Part shown: positions 37,914-46,292 of the stretch, one piece after another
How positions within the stretch are numbered: the first letter of the stretch is position 1
How the letters are laid out: each line of letters begins with the position of its first letter
Assembly (NCBI GenBank): GCA_900766245.1
Contig: CAAFUR010000020.1
Span: forward strand, 124,001 to 188,000
DNA: 64,000 bases
Reading direction: 5' to 3'
DNA from: Veillonellaceae bacterium
Lineage (GTDB): Bacteria > Bacillota > Negativicutes > Veillonellales > Veillonellaceae
The notes under the pieces: model-generated
What the model saw: the letters and a program-made list of their open reading frames with translations, nothing else
Told to the model about the DNA's origin: nothing
Database searches by the model: none
Program-made: the position numbers and the translations under genes

Positions 37914-38093
37914 ATGTCAGAAATTAAAGTCGGTAAAAATGAATCGCTTGAAAGTGCACTTCGTCGTTTTAAACGCTCCTGCCAAAAAGCAGGTGTTTTG
38001 TCTGAAGTACGCAAACGCGAACATTACGAAAAACCAAGCGTAAAAAGAAAGAAAAAATCTGAAGCAGCAAGAAAACGCAAATTCAAAGCGTAA
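37914..38093 (+). CDS. rpsU: 30S ribosomal protein S21
   Basis: A 59-residue basic protein reading MSEIKVGKNESLESALRRFK at its start, then CQKAGVLSEVRKREHYEKPS and a Lys/Arg-rich end, full-length for S21. S21 helps 30S subunits engage mRNA. GGAGG at 37898-37902 precedes the ATG by 11 nt. It heads a two-gene unit with the yqeY gene 20 bp downstream, a very common Firmicute order. Confidence 0.97.
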   Translation: MSEIKVGKNESLESALRRFKRSCQKAGVLSEVRKREHYEKPSVKRKKKSEAARKRKFKA

Positions 38094-38113
38094 GTCAATC
38101 TTGGAGGTACAAC

Positions 38114-38566
38114 ATGTCCTTAAAAGATCAGCTTAAAACAGATATGAAAGAAGCTATGAAAGCTCGCGAAGCGGGTAAAGTTGCTCTTTCTGTCATTCGC
38201 ATGGTAAATAGCGCCATAAAAAATACGGAAATCGATAAGAAAATTGAATTAGAAGATTCAGATGTTATCGCTATTTTAGCGAAAGAGATGAAAACTCGTC
38301 AAGATTCGTTAGCTGAATTTGAGAAAGGTCATCGTGATGACCTAATTGCTCAGGTAAAAGCTGAGATGGAAGTATTAGCAAAATATTTGCCTGCCCAATT
38401 AAGTGAAGAAGAGATTCGTCACATTGTGGTAGAAGCGATTTCCACCCTAACTGCACCAATTAAGATGGGTGACCTTATGCCGTTGGTTATGCCAAAGACT
38501 AAGGGTTGTGCAGATGGCAAGTTAGTCAATGCGATTGTCAAAGAAGAACTTGCAAAAGTCAATTAA
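38114..38566 (+). CDS. yqeY: GatB/YqeY domain protein
   Basis: 150 residues. MSLKDQLKTDMKEAMKARE, ALSVIRMVNSAIKN and EMEVLAKYLPAQLSEEEI are the YqeY family pattern; the domain matches the tRNA-binding tail of the GatB amidotransferase subunit. It may assist tRNA-dependent amidation, but the role is not established. GGAGG precedes the ATG. It is cotranscribed with rpsU. Confidence 0.93.
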   Translation: MSLKDQLKTDMKEAMKAREAGKVALSVIRMVNSAIKNTEIDKKIELEDSDVIAILAKEMKTRQDSLAEFEKGHRDDLIAQVKAEMEVLAKYLPAQLSEEEIRHIVVEAISTLTAPIKMGDLMPLVMPKTKGCADGKLVNAIVKEELAKVN

Positions 38567-38570
38567 CTAG

Positions 38571-38599
38571 TTGACAGACTTAATTGATTATGTTACCAT
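38571..38599 (+). promoter_or_regulatory. candidate glnA promoter
   Basis: TTGACA (38571-38576), 17-bp spacer, TACCAT (38594-38599). It starts 4 bp after the yqeY stop. Confidence 0.6.
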
Positions 38600-38604
38600 A
38601 ATCA
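38585..38604 (+). promoter_or_regulatory. operator-like palindrome over the glnA -10
   Basis: Perfect 8-bp arms TGATTATG and CATAATCA around TTAC, covering the -10 and start of transcription. A repressor site is likely; the regulator is unknown. Confidence 0.55.
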
Positions 38605-38628
38605 CATAATATAATACTAAGTCAATGA

Positions 38629-38663
38629 GGACTCTAAGAAACATAGTTTCTTGGAGTCTTTTT
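38629..38663 (+). terminator. terminator between yqeY and glnA, possible attenuator
   Basis: GACTC-T-AAGAAAC (38630-38642) pairs with GTTTCTT-G-GAGTC (38646-38658), then five T. It ends 10 bp before the glnA ribosome binding site and downstream of the candidate promoter. Its 5' arm also pairs upstream as AGTC/GACT around a 6-nt loop AATGAG. Confidence 0.85.
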
Positions 38664-38685
38664 GTTTATTATGAGGAGGTTTATC

Positions 38686-40581
38686 ATGAGCAAAGAATTA
38701 TTATATTACATTCCAGCAGGCCAATATGGTAAAGAAGGTGTTCTTGCCTTACTAGAACAACATCCAGAAATTCGTTTTGTATCTTTAGTCGGTGTTGATT
38801 TAGCGGGTAATGATACTGACGAAAAAATTCCAATGGAGCAATTCTTTGATGATTATGAATCTTTCTTTGAAGGTCGTGCAGTACAAACAGATGGTTCTTC
38901 TGTTGTATTGACAAATATTGCAACATTGAACAATGCACGTGTAGATATGTGGGGTGACCCAAGTGTAAACTGGTTTGTGGACTACAACTATGAACACATT
39001 GATGAAGCTACAGGTAAACCAACAGGTACACTTCGTATTCCAGCATTCTTAAAGCACTGCGATCGCTACGTAGATTCTCGCTCTATTTTAAAACGTAGTT
39101 GCGAGTATGTAAAAGAAGAATTGATGAAATTATTACAAGCAAACCAAGTAAAAGGCATGGAATTCATCGATGCTAATGAAATTGCAGATGTTATTTTTAC
39201 ATCCGCTACAGAATTAGAATTCTGGGTTAAAACTCCATCTAAAAATGTAGATGCGAAAGCATTATCCGTATCTCAAAAATTACAAGAGCAATACTGGCAA
39301 CGTACACATGGTTCTGTTCGCACAGCCTTAGAAAAAGCTGTATCCTTACTAGATAAATATGGTTTACATGCAGAAATGGGCCATAAAGAAGTAGGTGGCG
39401 TAAAAGCAAAACTTGATGACGAAGGTAATGTGGACTGGGTATTAGAACAACTAGAAATTGACTGGAAATACACGAATAATCCATTACAAACTGCAGATAA
39501 CGAATTACAAGCTCGTATCATCGTTCGTGAAGTATTCCGTGAAAATGGTTTAGATGTTACTTTCAATGCGAAACCAATCATCGGCGTAGCAGGTTCTGGA
39601 GAGCATACACATTTTGGTGTGATGGTAAAAATGAAAAACGGCAAAGTATACAACTTGTTCTCCCCAGCAGATTTGCGCAAAGAACATGCCAGCCCATTGG
39701 CATATGGAGCAATCATGGGTTTATTAAAACACTATGAAGCAATCAACCCATTCATTTCCTCCACAACAGATTCCTTGAACCGCTTAAAACCAGGCTTTGA
39801 AGCGCCTGTTTGTATTGTTACATCTTTGGGTACAGATCCTGCCTTACCAAGCCGTAACCGTACAATCCTTTGTGGCTTGATTCGAGATGTGGATACACCA
39901 ATGGCAACTCGTTTTGAATTGCGTTCTCCAAATCCATATACTAATACATACACAGCATTAGCATTAATTTATTTATCTGCTTTTGATGGAATGAAATATG
40001 TTATCACATCTGGTAAAGCACCAGAAGCAATTTTGGCTGAATTGTCCAAAAAAGAAGGAGAAGCAGCTGATTATTTAGAAGCATCTCGTGAATATCGCTC
40101 TGAAGTTGATGTATTTGATGATTTCACAGCAGAAGAACGAGATCGCAAATTTGGCAAAGCCCCTGCTACTGTATGGGAAAATATTCAAGGCTATACAAAT
40201 AATCCTGAGAAAGTAGCATCTTTAACATTAGGTGGAGCATTTGATAAAGATTTGATGGATTCTTTCATGGCTGGTGTATTAAATCGTTGGAAATTAGAAT
40301 TAGCAAATCGTATTGTACCGGCTAATGTTCAATTAGTACGTTCTTTACAAGCCATTCATGATACAGCTGATGCCTTCGATAGCGCCAACTGGAATAAAGT
40401 GAATGCATTGCGTATCTACTTAGCAAAAGATAGTGTAGAGTCTAAATGTTTATTCTCTCGTATCACTGAAGCATTGGCAAATGGTGACTATGATACAGCG
40501 TCTACATTACAAGTAGAAATGAATGAAAAAGTGATTGAATTAGAAGCTCTATATGCAGAATATACTCGTAATATTTTATAA
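38686..40581 (+). CDS. glnA: glutamine synthetase, long (about 630-residue) form
   Basis: 631 residues. It makes glutamine from glutamate, ammonia and ATP. The catalytic domain shows ATELEFWV, GHKEVGGVKAKL, GVAGSGEHTHFGVMV, NRLKPGFEAP, PSRNRTILCG and FELRSPNPYTN, the last part of the glutamate-binding region. A 100-residue C-terminal helical extension is present beyond a normal GSI (about 445-470 residues). The long form occurs in Clostridia and Negativicutes. GAGGAGG (38673-38679) supports ATG 38686. Confidence 0.93.
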   Translation: MSKELLYYIPAGQYGKEGVLALLEQHPEIRFVSLVGVDLAGNDTDEKIPMEQFFDDYESFFEGRAVQTDGSSVVLTNIATLNNARVDMWGDPSVNWFVDYNYEHIDEATGKPTGTLRIPAFLKHCDRYVDSRSILKRSCEYVKEELMKLLQANQVKGMEFIDANEIADVIFTSATELEFWVKTPSKNVDAKALSVSQKLQEQYWQRTHGSVRTALEKAVSLLDKYGLHAEMGHKEVGGVKAKLDDEGNVDWVLEQLEIDWKYTNNPLQTADNELQARIIVREVFRENGLDVTFNAKPIIGVAGSGEHTHFGVMVKMKNGKVYNLFSPADLRKEHASPLAYGAIMGLLKHYEAINPFISSTTDSLNRLKPGFEAPVCIVTSLGTDPALPSRNRTILCGLIRDVDTPMATRFELRSPNPYTNTYTALALIYLSAFDGMKYVITSGKAPEAILAELSKKEGEAADYLEASREYRSEVDVFDDFTAEERDRKFGKAPATVWENIQGYTNNPEKVASLTLGGAFDKDLMDSFMAGVLNRWKLELANRIVPANVQLVRSLQAIHDTADAFDSANWNKVNALRIYLAKDSVESKCLFSRITEALANGDYDTASTLQVEMNEKVIELEALYAEYTRNIL

Positions 40582-40617
40582 TAAATATCTATAGAGTGTT
40601 ATACAATAGCATATTAT

Positions 40618-40673
40618 ACGTAACACGATTGATATGGAGTTGATTAAGCAGCTCCATAAAAGAAGAGTTACGT
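40618..40673 (+). other. structured RNA element downstream of glnA
   Basis: Outer stem ACGTAAC (40618-40624) with GTTACGT (40667-40673) encloses TATGGAGTTG (40633-40642) paired with CAGCTCCATA (40649-40658), one G-U pair, loop ATTAAG. No T run follows; the true terminator is 30 bp further on. Confidence 0.55.
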
Positions 40674-40702
40674 GAATCTAGACTTATTTACATTTATTTA
40701 TG

Positions 40703-40740
40703 AAAAAGGACTGAACACGAAATCGTGAACAGTCCTTTTT
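40703..40740. terminator. terminator after glnA
   Basis: AAAAAGGACTG pairs with CAGTCCTTTTT, with an inner CACGA/TCGTG stem. It may act on both strands, since psiE-like converges. Confidence 0.9.
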
Positions 40741-40828
40741 GTATGTGTTAAGTATAACATGTCAAGATGATATAGGATATACATACATGCTTATATTGAT
40801 ATTGTAATTGTATTAAGTGGTGAATACC

Positions 40829-41248
40829 TTATAATCGTTCGCTACTATTAGGCTCTTTACCATATCGAACTACTAAGACTAAACTGATGACTAATGCTAG
40901 AATAGCGGATGACCATAAAAATAGATCTATAGAAGATTCATGAGATACAATTATCAATCGGATAATAGCAGTTATACCAATATAGATAAAATAGCGAAGA
41001 GGGAAGTGGAAGTTATTTTTAAAATATTTCACTACTAAAGATAAGAATTCGAAAAATAAGAAGAAATTAATGATTTCTTCTAAAAATGTAGTGTATACTA
41101 CATCAGTTGTAAATAAACCTGGTATAAGCGTCACAATATAAAATGCTGTATTTAATACGGCCACGGTTAAAACGATACCAATAGAAAATAAAGTGAAGTT
41201 TAGAACCCACTGAAAAAATGTAGACACTTGTTGTAAAAAATAATTCAT
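40829..41248 (-). CDS. PsiE-family membrane protein
   Basis: 139 residues with four hydrophobic segments (about 12-42, 58-75, 82-100, 105-128). FLEEIINFFLFFEFLSLVVKY and PLRYFIYIGITAIIRLIIV fit the phosphate-starvation-inducible PsiE family, whose function is unknown. GGAAAGG precedes the ATG at 41248. It lies after tpx on the same strand, with a terminator between, so it may depend on read-through. It is not known here whether it responds to phosphate. Confidence 0.75.
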   Translation of the reverse strand: MNYFLQQVSTFFQWVLNFTLFSIGIVLTVAVLNTAFYIVTLIPGLFTTDVVYTTFLEEIINFFLFFEFLSLVVKYFKNNFHFPLRYFIYIGITAIIRLIIVSHESSIDLFLWSSAILALVISLVLVVRYGKEPNSSERL

Positions 41249-41263
41249 ATGGACCTTTCCAAT

Positions 41264-41297
41264 AAAAAAGGGTGGAGTGATGAATCACTGCACCCTT
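41264..41297 (-). terminator. tpx terminator
   Basis: On the minus strand GGGTGCAGTGA pairs with TCACTCCACCC, followed by TTTTTT. It ends just before the psiE-like ribosome binding site. Confidence 0.85.
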
Positions 41298-41317
41298 ATA
41301 TACTTTGTAAGTAAAGA

Positions 41318-41833
41318 TTATACTAACGCTTTAGTAGCTGCTTCAGCTGCCTCAAAGTTAACAGCAGAAGTTACTTCTGGTACGTATTCTACATAACGAA
41401 CTACGTCGTCTTTGTCGATGACAACAATACCACGAGATAATAAGCGTAAACCTTCAAGAATAAAACCATAATTTTCACCGAAAGAAAGGTCACGGTGGTC
41501 AGATAAAGTTTCCACTTGGTCGATACCAGCAGCACCACACCAACGTTTTTGAGCAAATGGTAAGTCTACGGATACAGTCAATACAACAACATTTTCACCT
41601 AATTTAGAAACATTTTGGTTGAACCAACGAGTTTGTGCATCACATACGCCAGTATCCAAAGATGGTACTACGGAGATCACTTTTACTTTACCAGCATAAT
41701 CGGCTAATGTTTTTTCACCTAATCCATTGTCTAATACTGTGAATGCAGGAGCTTTATCTCCCACTTTTACTTCTTTACCCAATAAAGCGATTGGGTTACC
41801 TGCAAATGTTACTACACCTGTACGTTTTTCCAT
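41318..41833 (-). CDS. tpx: thiol peroxidase
   Basis: 171-residue atypical 2-Cys peroxiredoxin. The peroxidatic Cys64 lies in SLDTGVCDAQT and the likely resolving Cys99 in KRWCGAAG. GEKTLADYAGKVKVISVVPS and VEYVPEVTSAVNFEAA are family blocks. It reduces hydrogen and alkyl peroxides with thioredoxin. AAGGAGG precedes the ATG. A palindromic divergent promoter region lies upstream. Confidence 0.96.
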   Translation of the reverse strand: MEKRTGVVTFAGNPIALLGKEVKVGDKAPAFTVLDNGLGEKTLADYAGKVKVISVVPSLDTGVCDAQTRWFNQNVSKLGENVVVLTVSVDLPFAQKRWCGAAGIDQVETLSDHRDLSFGENYGFILEGLRLLSRGIVVIDKDDVVRYVEYVPEVTSAVNFEAAEAATKALV

Positions 41834-41871
41834 TGTATGTTCCTCCTTAAAATACGGAATAATATCTTTTG

Positions 41872-41886
41872 TATAATGACATTATA
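41872..41886 (-). promoter_or_regulatory. divergent -10 palindrome between tpx and the ABC exporter
   Basis: TATAAT (41872-41877), GAC, ATTATA (41881-41886) puts a TATAAT on each strand. On the minus strand it is an extended -10 (TGTTATAAT). It resembles, but does not match, a PerR box, whose arms are one base apart. Confidence 0.5.
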
Positions 41887-41957
41887 ACATGGTACAATAA
41901 AATTAGTAAATAAACTTTATCGAAAAAAATCGAAATCATAATAGAATGGGGGTACCT

Positions 41958-43694
41958 ATGAAAGGTTTTCACTTATTCCGATACTTTTTTAAAGAACATT
42001 CCTATAAATATATCATAGGAATCCTTCTACTTCTTACAATTAATGGATTATTCTTATTGGTTCCTACTTGGATGGGGGAAGCCATTAATACATTGTATGT
42101 GGGAAAAGATGGAATCTGGCATTATGTGGGTCTGTTCATACTGCTAGGTATTGTGATTACCGTATTAAAATTTATTTCTCGTCATATGCTCTTGGGATCT
42201 ATTCGTAATTTTGAGTTTTATTTACGTCGAGATCTATTTCGTCATGCTTTGCGTATTCCTACGTCTTATTACGATGAACATGGTCCAGGTAAGGTTATGG
42301 CGCTGATGACAAATGATGTCACTTCTTTACGTGTGTCTCTAGGTTTAGGCGTTATGTTATTTGTAGATGCCTTATTCTTTGGGGTTATTGCATTTTGTAT
42401 CCTCGTTCAAAAAATGTCTCTATGGTTAGCGGTGGTGACTATTTTACCAATGCCTTTTATTGTGTATGGTATGTTGAAACTTTCAAAACATCTACGAGGA
42501 CGTCAAAAGAAAGCACAAAGTTCTTATAGTGATGTAACAGAATATGCGCAAGAATTATTCTTAGGGATGGCAGTGATTCGGGCATTCAATAAAGAATATA
42601 CAAGCTGGAAGCGTTTTACCAAAGTAAATGAAACAAACTATGAAAATAATTTAGATGTGGTGCGCATCGATTCCTTATTAACTCCATTGACATATATGGC
42701 CCCCTTTGTTTGTTATGCTCTCAATATGTATGTGTGCGGTCAAGCTATTATCAATGGTGAACTAACAGTAGGGGAATTTGTGGCACTTAATGGATATGTC
42801 ATGCTTGTAATAGGCCCTATTATGGCAATTGGATCCTTAACATCTGTGTTGCAAAAAGGTTTTGCTTCCTTAGAACGAATGGAAGAGTTCTTTGAACTTC
42901 CTCAAGAACAAATCCAAGAACAGGTAGGATATTTACCGCTAGAAGACATACACATTCAAAGGTTAAGTTTTGCCTATGCTACTAGTAAGGAACCAATTTT
43001 AAAAGATGTATCTATGCATATTCCAAAAGGATCCTTTATTGGTATCGTTGGTGGCCCAGGATCGGGAAAATCTACTTTATTTAAATTATTATTGGATATT
43101 CAGCATGCCCCTAAAAACAGCATCTATTTTGGTTCTACTGATATTCAAGATATTCCACTTAGTACATTGCGTAATAGTATTGCCTATGCACCATCTACTC
43201 CTTCATTACTAAGCGTATCTATCCGAGATAATATTCAATTTGGTTATAGGAACGACGAAAGTTCTAGGTTAACCATTGAAGAGGCGGCGGAACGAGCGGG
43301 ATTATTTAGAGATTTAGAGGAACGCATTGAAGGTGCACGCAAACATGACAACTTAGAAGAGGGTGGTTCCAATGTATCTGGAGGACAACGACAGCGGATT
43401 TCTTTGGCCCGTGCATTCTACAAAGATGCTCCCTACCTGTTGCTAGATGATGCATTCTCTGCATTAGATGCTCATAGCTTAAGTCATATCTTAGAAACAT
43501 TACGTTCAAATAGAGACCAAACAATTGTATGTATTTCACAGCGTTTAGAGGCATTGGAAGGTGCAGATTGTATTTATGTATTTCACGAAGGTCATATCGT
43601 TGAATCTGGTACACGTGGAGAATTATTACAGCAAAAAGGTATGTACTATCAGTTGGTGATGTTGCAAAAACGAGGGGATAGCGATGAGAACTAA
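41958..43694 (+). CDS. heterodimeric ABC exporter, subunit 1
   Basis: About 578 residues: six-helix type I exporter domain (residues 1-310) and an ATPase domain with Walker A GGPGSGKST, signature VSGGQRQRISLARA and Walker B LLLDDAFSALD. Asp replaces the catalytic Glu after Walker B, so this subunit forms the degenerate nucleotide site of a heterodimer (compare TM287/288, BmrCD). The substrate may be drugs, peptides or lipids. ATG 41958 is preferred to 41946, which lies before the GGGGGT ribosome binding site. Overlaps subunit 2 by 11 bp. Confidence 0.9.
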   Translation: MKGFHLFRYFFKEHSYKYIIGILLLLTINGLFLLVPTWMGEAINTLYVGKDGIWHYVGLFILLGIVITVLKFISRHMLLGSIRNFEFYLRRDLFRHALRIPTSYYDEHGPGKVMALMTNDVTSLRVSLGLGVMLFVDALFFGVIAFCILVQKMSLWLAVVTILPMPFIVYGMLKLSKHLRGRQKKAQSSYSDVTEYAQELFLGMAVIRAFNKEYTSWKRFTKVNETNYENNLDVVRIDSLLTPLTYMAPFVCYALNMYVCGQAIINGELTVGEFVALNGYVMLVIGPIMAIGSLTSVLQKGFASLERMEEFFELPQEQIQEQVGYLPLEDIHIQRLSFAYATSKEPILKDVSMHIPKGSFIGIVGGPGSGKSTLFKLLLDIQHAPKNSIYFGSTDIQDIPLSTLRNSIAYAPSTPSLLSVSIRDNIQFGYRNDESSRLTIEEAAERAGLFRDLEERIEGARKHDNLEEGGSNVSGGQRQRISLARAFYKDAPYLLLDDAFSALDAHSLSHILETLRSNRDQTIVCISQRLEALEGADCIYVFHEGHIVESGTRGELLQQKGMYYQLVMLQKRGDSDEN

Positions 43695-45417
43695 ACAAAA
43701 AACAGATTATCATGTGCTATTGCATTTGTGCACATTTATCAAACCTTATATTGCTTATATGTGTCTTGGCGTATGTATGCTAGTGTTAGTACTAGGTGTG
43801 CAACTAATACGTCCTGTCATTATGAAAGAGTTCATAGATGTAGGTGTAGCAACTAAAGATATGGGACTCATCACGAAGTATGCAGTAGGTTATATTGGAG
43901 TAATCTTGTTTGGAATGGTCGCTTTAGGTATAGAAAACTATGCATTACAAAGTTTTGGACAACGTATTATCTTTGATATCAGAAATAAAATTTTTGAAAA
44001 TATATTAACTATGACCCCTAGAGAATTTACTGCATATCCTGTAGGAAATCTAGTGACACGAGTTACGAACGATACAGAATCGGTTCGCACCTTATACACA
44101 GAGGTCCTCGTAAAAATAAGTAGTAGTATCTTTCAGATTATTGGTATACTAGTGTTTATGTTTCTGATAGATACAACATTAGCTACCATAGTATTACTAT
44201 TAGTACCTGTATTCACAGGAGTTATCTTTATTTATCGTAAGTATGCTAGAAAAGCTTTCAGAGGCGTTCGTAGTAAGGTTGCGGCATCCAATGCATCTGT
44301 ACAGGAAATGTTAAATGCTATTTTGATGATTAAAACCTATGTAGGTGAAATAATCATGGAAAAAAGCTACGATAAGGTAAGTCGAGAGTTTTTAGAAGCA
44401 GGTTTATTTGAAGTAAAAACTTTTGCTATTTTTAGACCTATTGTGGATGGATTATTTTTTGTAGCCTTGATTGCTATTTTTACTGTGACCGGGTATTTTG
44501 ATTCTATAACTGAAGCGGGTACAGTATTTGCATTCTTACAATATATTAATCGCATTTTTGAACCTATCAAAGAAATTGCTGAAAAATATGGTAATCTACA
44601 GTCTGCCTTAGCAGGAGCAGAACGTATTTTACCAATGTTGGAAAGTGAAATGAAGCAGGTTCAAGAGAATATTGTGATGCCAGAGGAATTTTCTGCAATT
44701 CATTCTATCGAGTTTGATCATGTCTATTTTTCCTATGATGGAACAGAAAATTATGTATTGAAAGATATTAATTGGTCTTTACAAGAGGGGGAATTCTTAG
44801 GGATAGTAGGCCCATCTGGTGGCGGTAAGTCCACGATGATGCAGTTACTACTTGGTTTTGAACAGCCTACTAAAGGTTGTATTCGCATCAATGGACATGA
44901 GTTAAGTACTTTGGACCCAAGAATTATACGCCAATCTATGGGTTATGTATTCCAAGACTCTCATTTATTTAAAGGTTCTATTGAAGAGAATATTTCTTTA
45001 TTTGATAGTGCTATTACGTCAGAAATGGTAAAAGAAGCAGCTAAGCGAGCTCATTTAGATACCTCGATACAACGCTTAGAAGAGGGATATCAAACGCCAG
45101 TGGGATACTTAGGATCTCTACTTTCACAGGGGCAGCGTCAATTATTGTCCTTGGCTAGAACCTTAGTACAGAATAAATCATTATTAGTATTCGATGAGGC
45201 TACTTCAAATATAGATAGTCACACAGAAGAATTACTGCAACAATCGATTGCAGATATGAAAGGTGAAAAAACGATGATAGCCATAGCACACCGTTTATCA
45301 ACCTTACGTGATGCTACACAAATTATTGTCATATCCGATGGTGAAATTGTAGAACAAGGTGCGTTGGAAGAATTGCTGACTCAAAAAGGTTTGTTCTATC
45401 AATTATGGAATGCATAA
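43684..45417 (+). CDS. heterodimeric ABC exporter, subunit 2
   Basis: 577 residues. Membrane domain with about six helices, then Walker A GPSGGGKST, an altered signature LLSQGQRQLLSLART (Gln in place of the second Ser-Gly-Gly position) and Walker B LLVFDEATSNIDS with a normal catalytic Glu. The odd signature here and the missing Glu in subunit 1 meet at the same degenerate site, which supports heterodimer formation. Overlap with subunit 1 suggests coupled synthesis. Confidence 0.9.
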   Translation: MRTKQKTDYHVLLHLCTFIKPYIAYMCLGVCMLVLVLGVQLIRPVIMKEFIDVGVATKDMGLITKYAVGYIGVILFGMVALGIENYALQSFGQRIIFDIRNKIFENILTMTPREFTAYPVGNLVTRVTNDTESVRTLYTEVLVKISSSIFQIIGILVFMFLIDTTLATIVLLLVPVFTGVIFIYRKYARKAFRGVRSKVAASNASVQEMLNAILMIKTYVGEIIMEKSYDKVSREFLEAGLFEVKTFAIFRPIVDGLFFVALIAIFTVTGYFDSITEAGTVFAFLQYINRIFEPIKEIAEKYGNLQSALAGAERILPMLESEMKQVQENIVMPEEFSAIHSIEFDHVYFSYDGTENYVLKDINWSLQEGEFLGIVGPSGGGKSTMMQLLLGFEQPTKGCIRINGHELSTLDPRIIRQSMGYVFQDSHLFKGSIEENISLFDSAITSEMVKEAAKRAHLDTSIQRLEEGYQTPVGYLGSLLSQGQRQLLSLARTLVQNKSLLVFDEATSNIDSHTEELLQQSIADMKGEKTMIAIAHRLSTLRDATQIIVISDGEIVEQGALEELLTQKGLFYQLWNA

Positions 45418-45429
45418 AGAAAGGGTATT

Positions 45430-46233
45430 ATGGAAGAGATTACTTCACGAGATAATAAAAAAATCAAGCACATTGTGCAATTGTATAAACGAAAATATCG
45501 CACTACACATCAAGAATTTGTGGCCGAAGGATATCGTACAGTCATAGATATGCTGCCTACTGGTACGGTACGGTATGTAATTGTCAATACAGAATCTATA
45601 AAACAGGAGCAGTTACATCCATTGCTATCTTTATGTGAGACCTATGATGTGCAGGTATGTTCTATTTCAAATAGCCTATGGAAAGGGATTGAAACAACCG
45701 TGCATGGACAAGGTGTCATTGCTGTAGTATGTCAAAAAGTACTGCGATTAGAAGATTTTCGAGTAAAAGAAAATGCTCTATATGTGCTCATTGATGGTGT
45801 ACAAGATCCAGGTAATTTAGGAACTGTAATACGAACTGCTGTAGGTGCTGGTGTAGAGGCAATGTTTTTAACTCCTAATACTGTTGATATATACAATGAA
45901 AAAACAGTGCGCAGTACTATGAGTGGGTTGTGTAAACTGCCGATTTATATAAATGTCTCAACGGATGATGTGGTAAAACTCAAAGAATTAGGAATTAAAC
46001 TATATGGAACCGTTTTGGAAGATAGTGTTGACTATGGGCAACCTACTTATGAAGGGGCAACTATGATTGCTTTAGGAAATGAAGCCAATGGTATCTCAGA
46101 AGATATATTACAACTGGTTACACAGCGAATTTCTATTCCTATGTATGGTCCTATGGAATCTCTAAATGTTGCCATAGCAGGAGCTTTGTGCATGTATAAA
46201 GTACAAGAAAGAAAACTTTGTCTATCCAAATAA
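45430..46233 (+). CDS. TrmH/SpoU-family RNA 2'-O-methyltransferase
   Basis: 267 residues. The SPOUT knot is shown by VLIDGVQDPGNLGTVIRTAVGAG (motif 1), IALGNEANGIS (motif 2) and IPMYGPMESLNVAIAGALCMY (motif 3). The N-terminal 100 residues form the substrate-binding domain. It probably methylates 23S rRNA or a tRNA ribose; the target is not known. It follows the exporter genes by 12 bp. Confidence 0.9.
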   Translation: MEEITSRDNKKIKHIVQLYKRKYRTTHQEFVAEGYRTVIDMLPTGTVRYVIVNTESIKQEQLHPLLSLCETYDVQVCSISNSLWKGIETTVHGQGVIAVVCQKVLRLEDFRVKENALYVLIDGVQDPGNLGTVIRTAVGAGVEAMFLTPNTVDIYNEKTVRSTMSGLCKLPIYINVSTDDVVKLKELGIKLYGTVLEDSVDYGQPTYEGATMIALGNEANGISEDILQLVTQRISIPMYGPMESLNVAIAGALCMYKVQERKLCLSK

Positions 46234-46292
46234 CAATAATTTTGGTAGAATAAGAATACAATTATCCATTTAGTGCGTACAGGAAGGTAACT

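Noticed and set aside
37822..38043. Plus-strand frame overlapping rpsU
   Set aside because: It starts at the -35 of a consensus promoter and crosses S21 in another frame.
38592..38607. GlnR-type box in the glnA promoter (TGTTA...TCACA)
   Set aside because: The spacing is 6 bp where GlnR sites have 7; the perfect palindrome beside it is the stronger signal.
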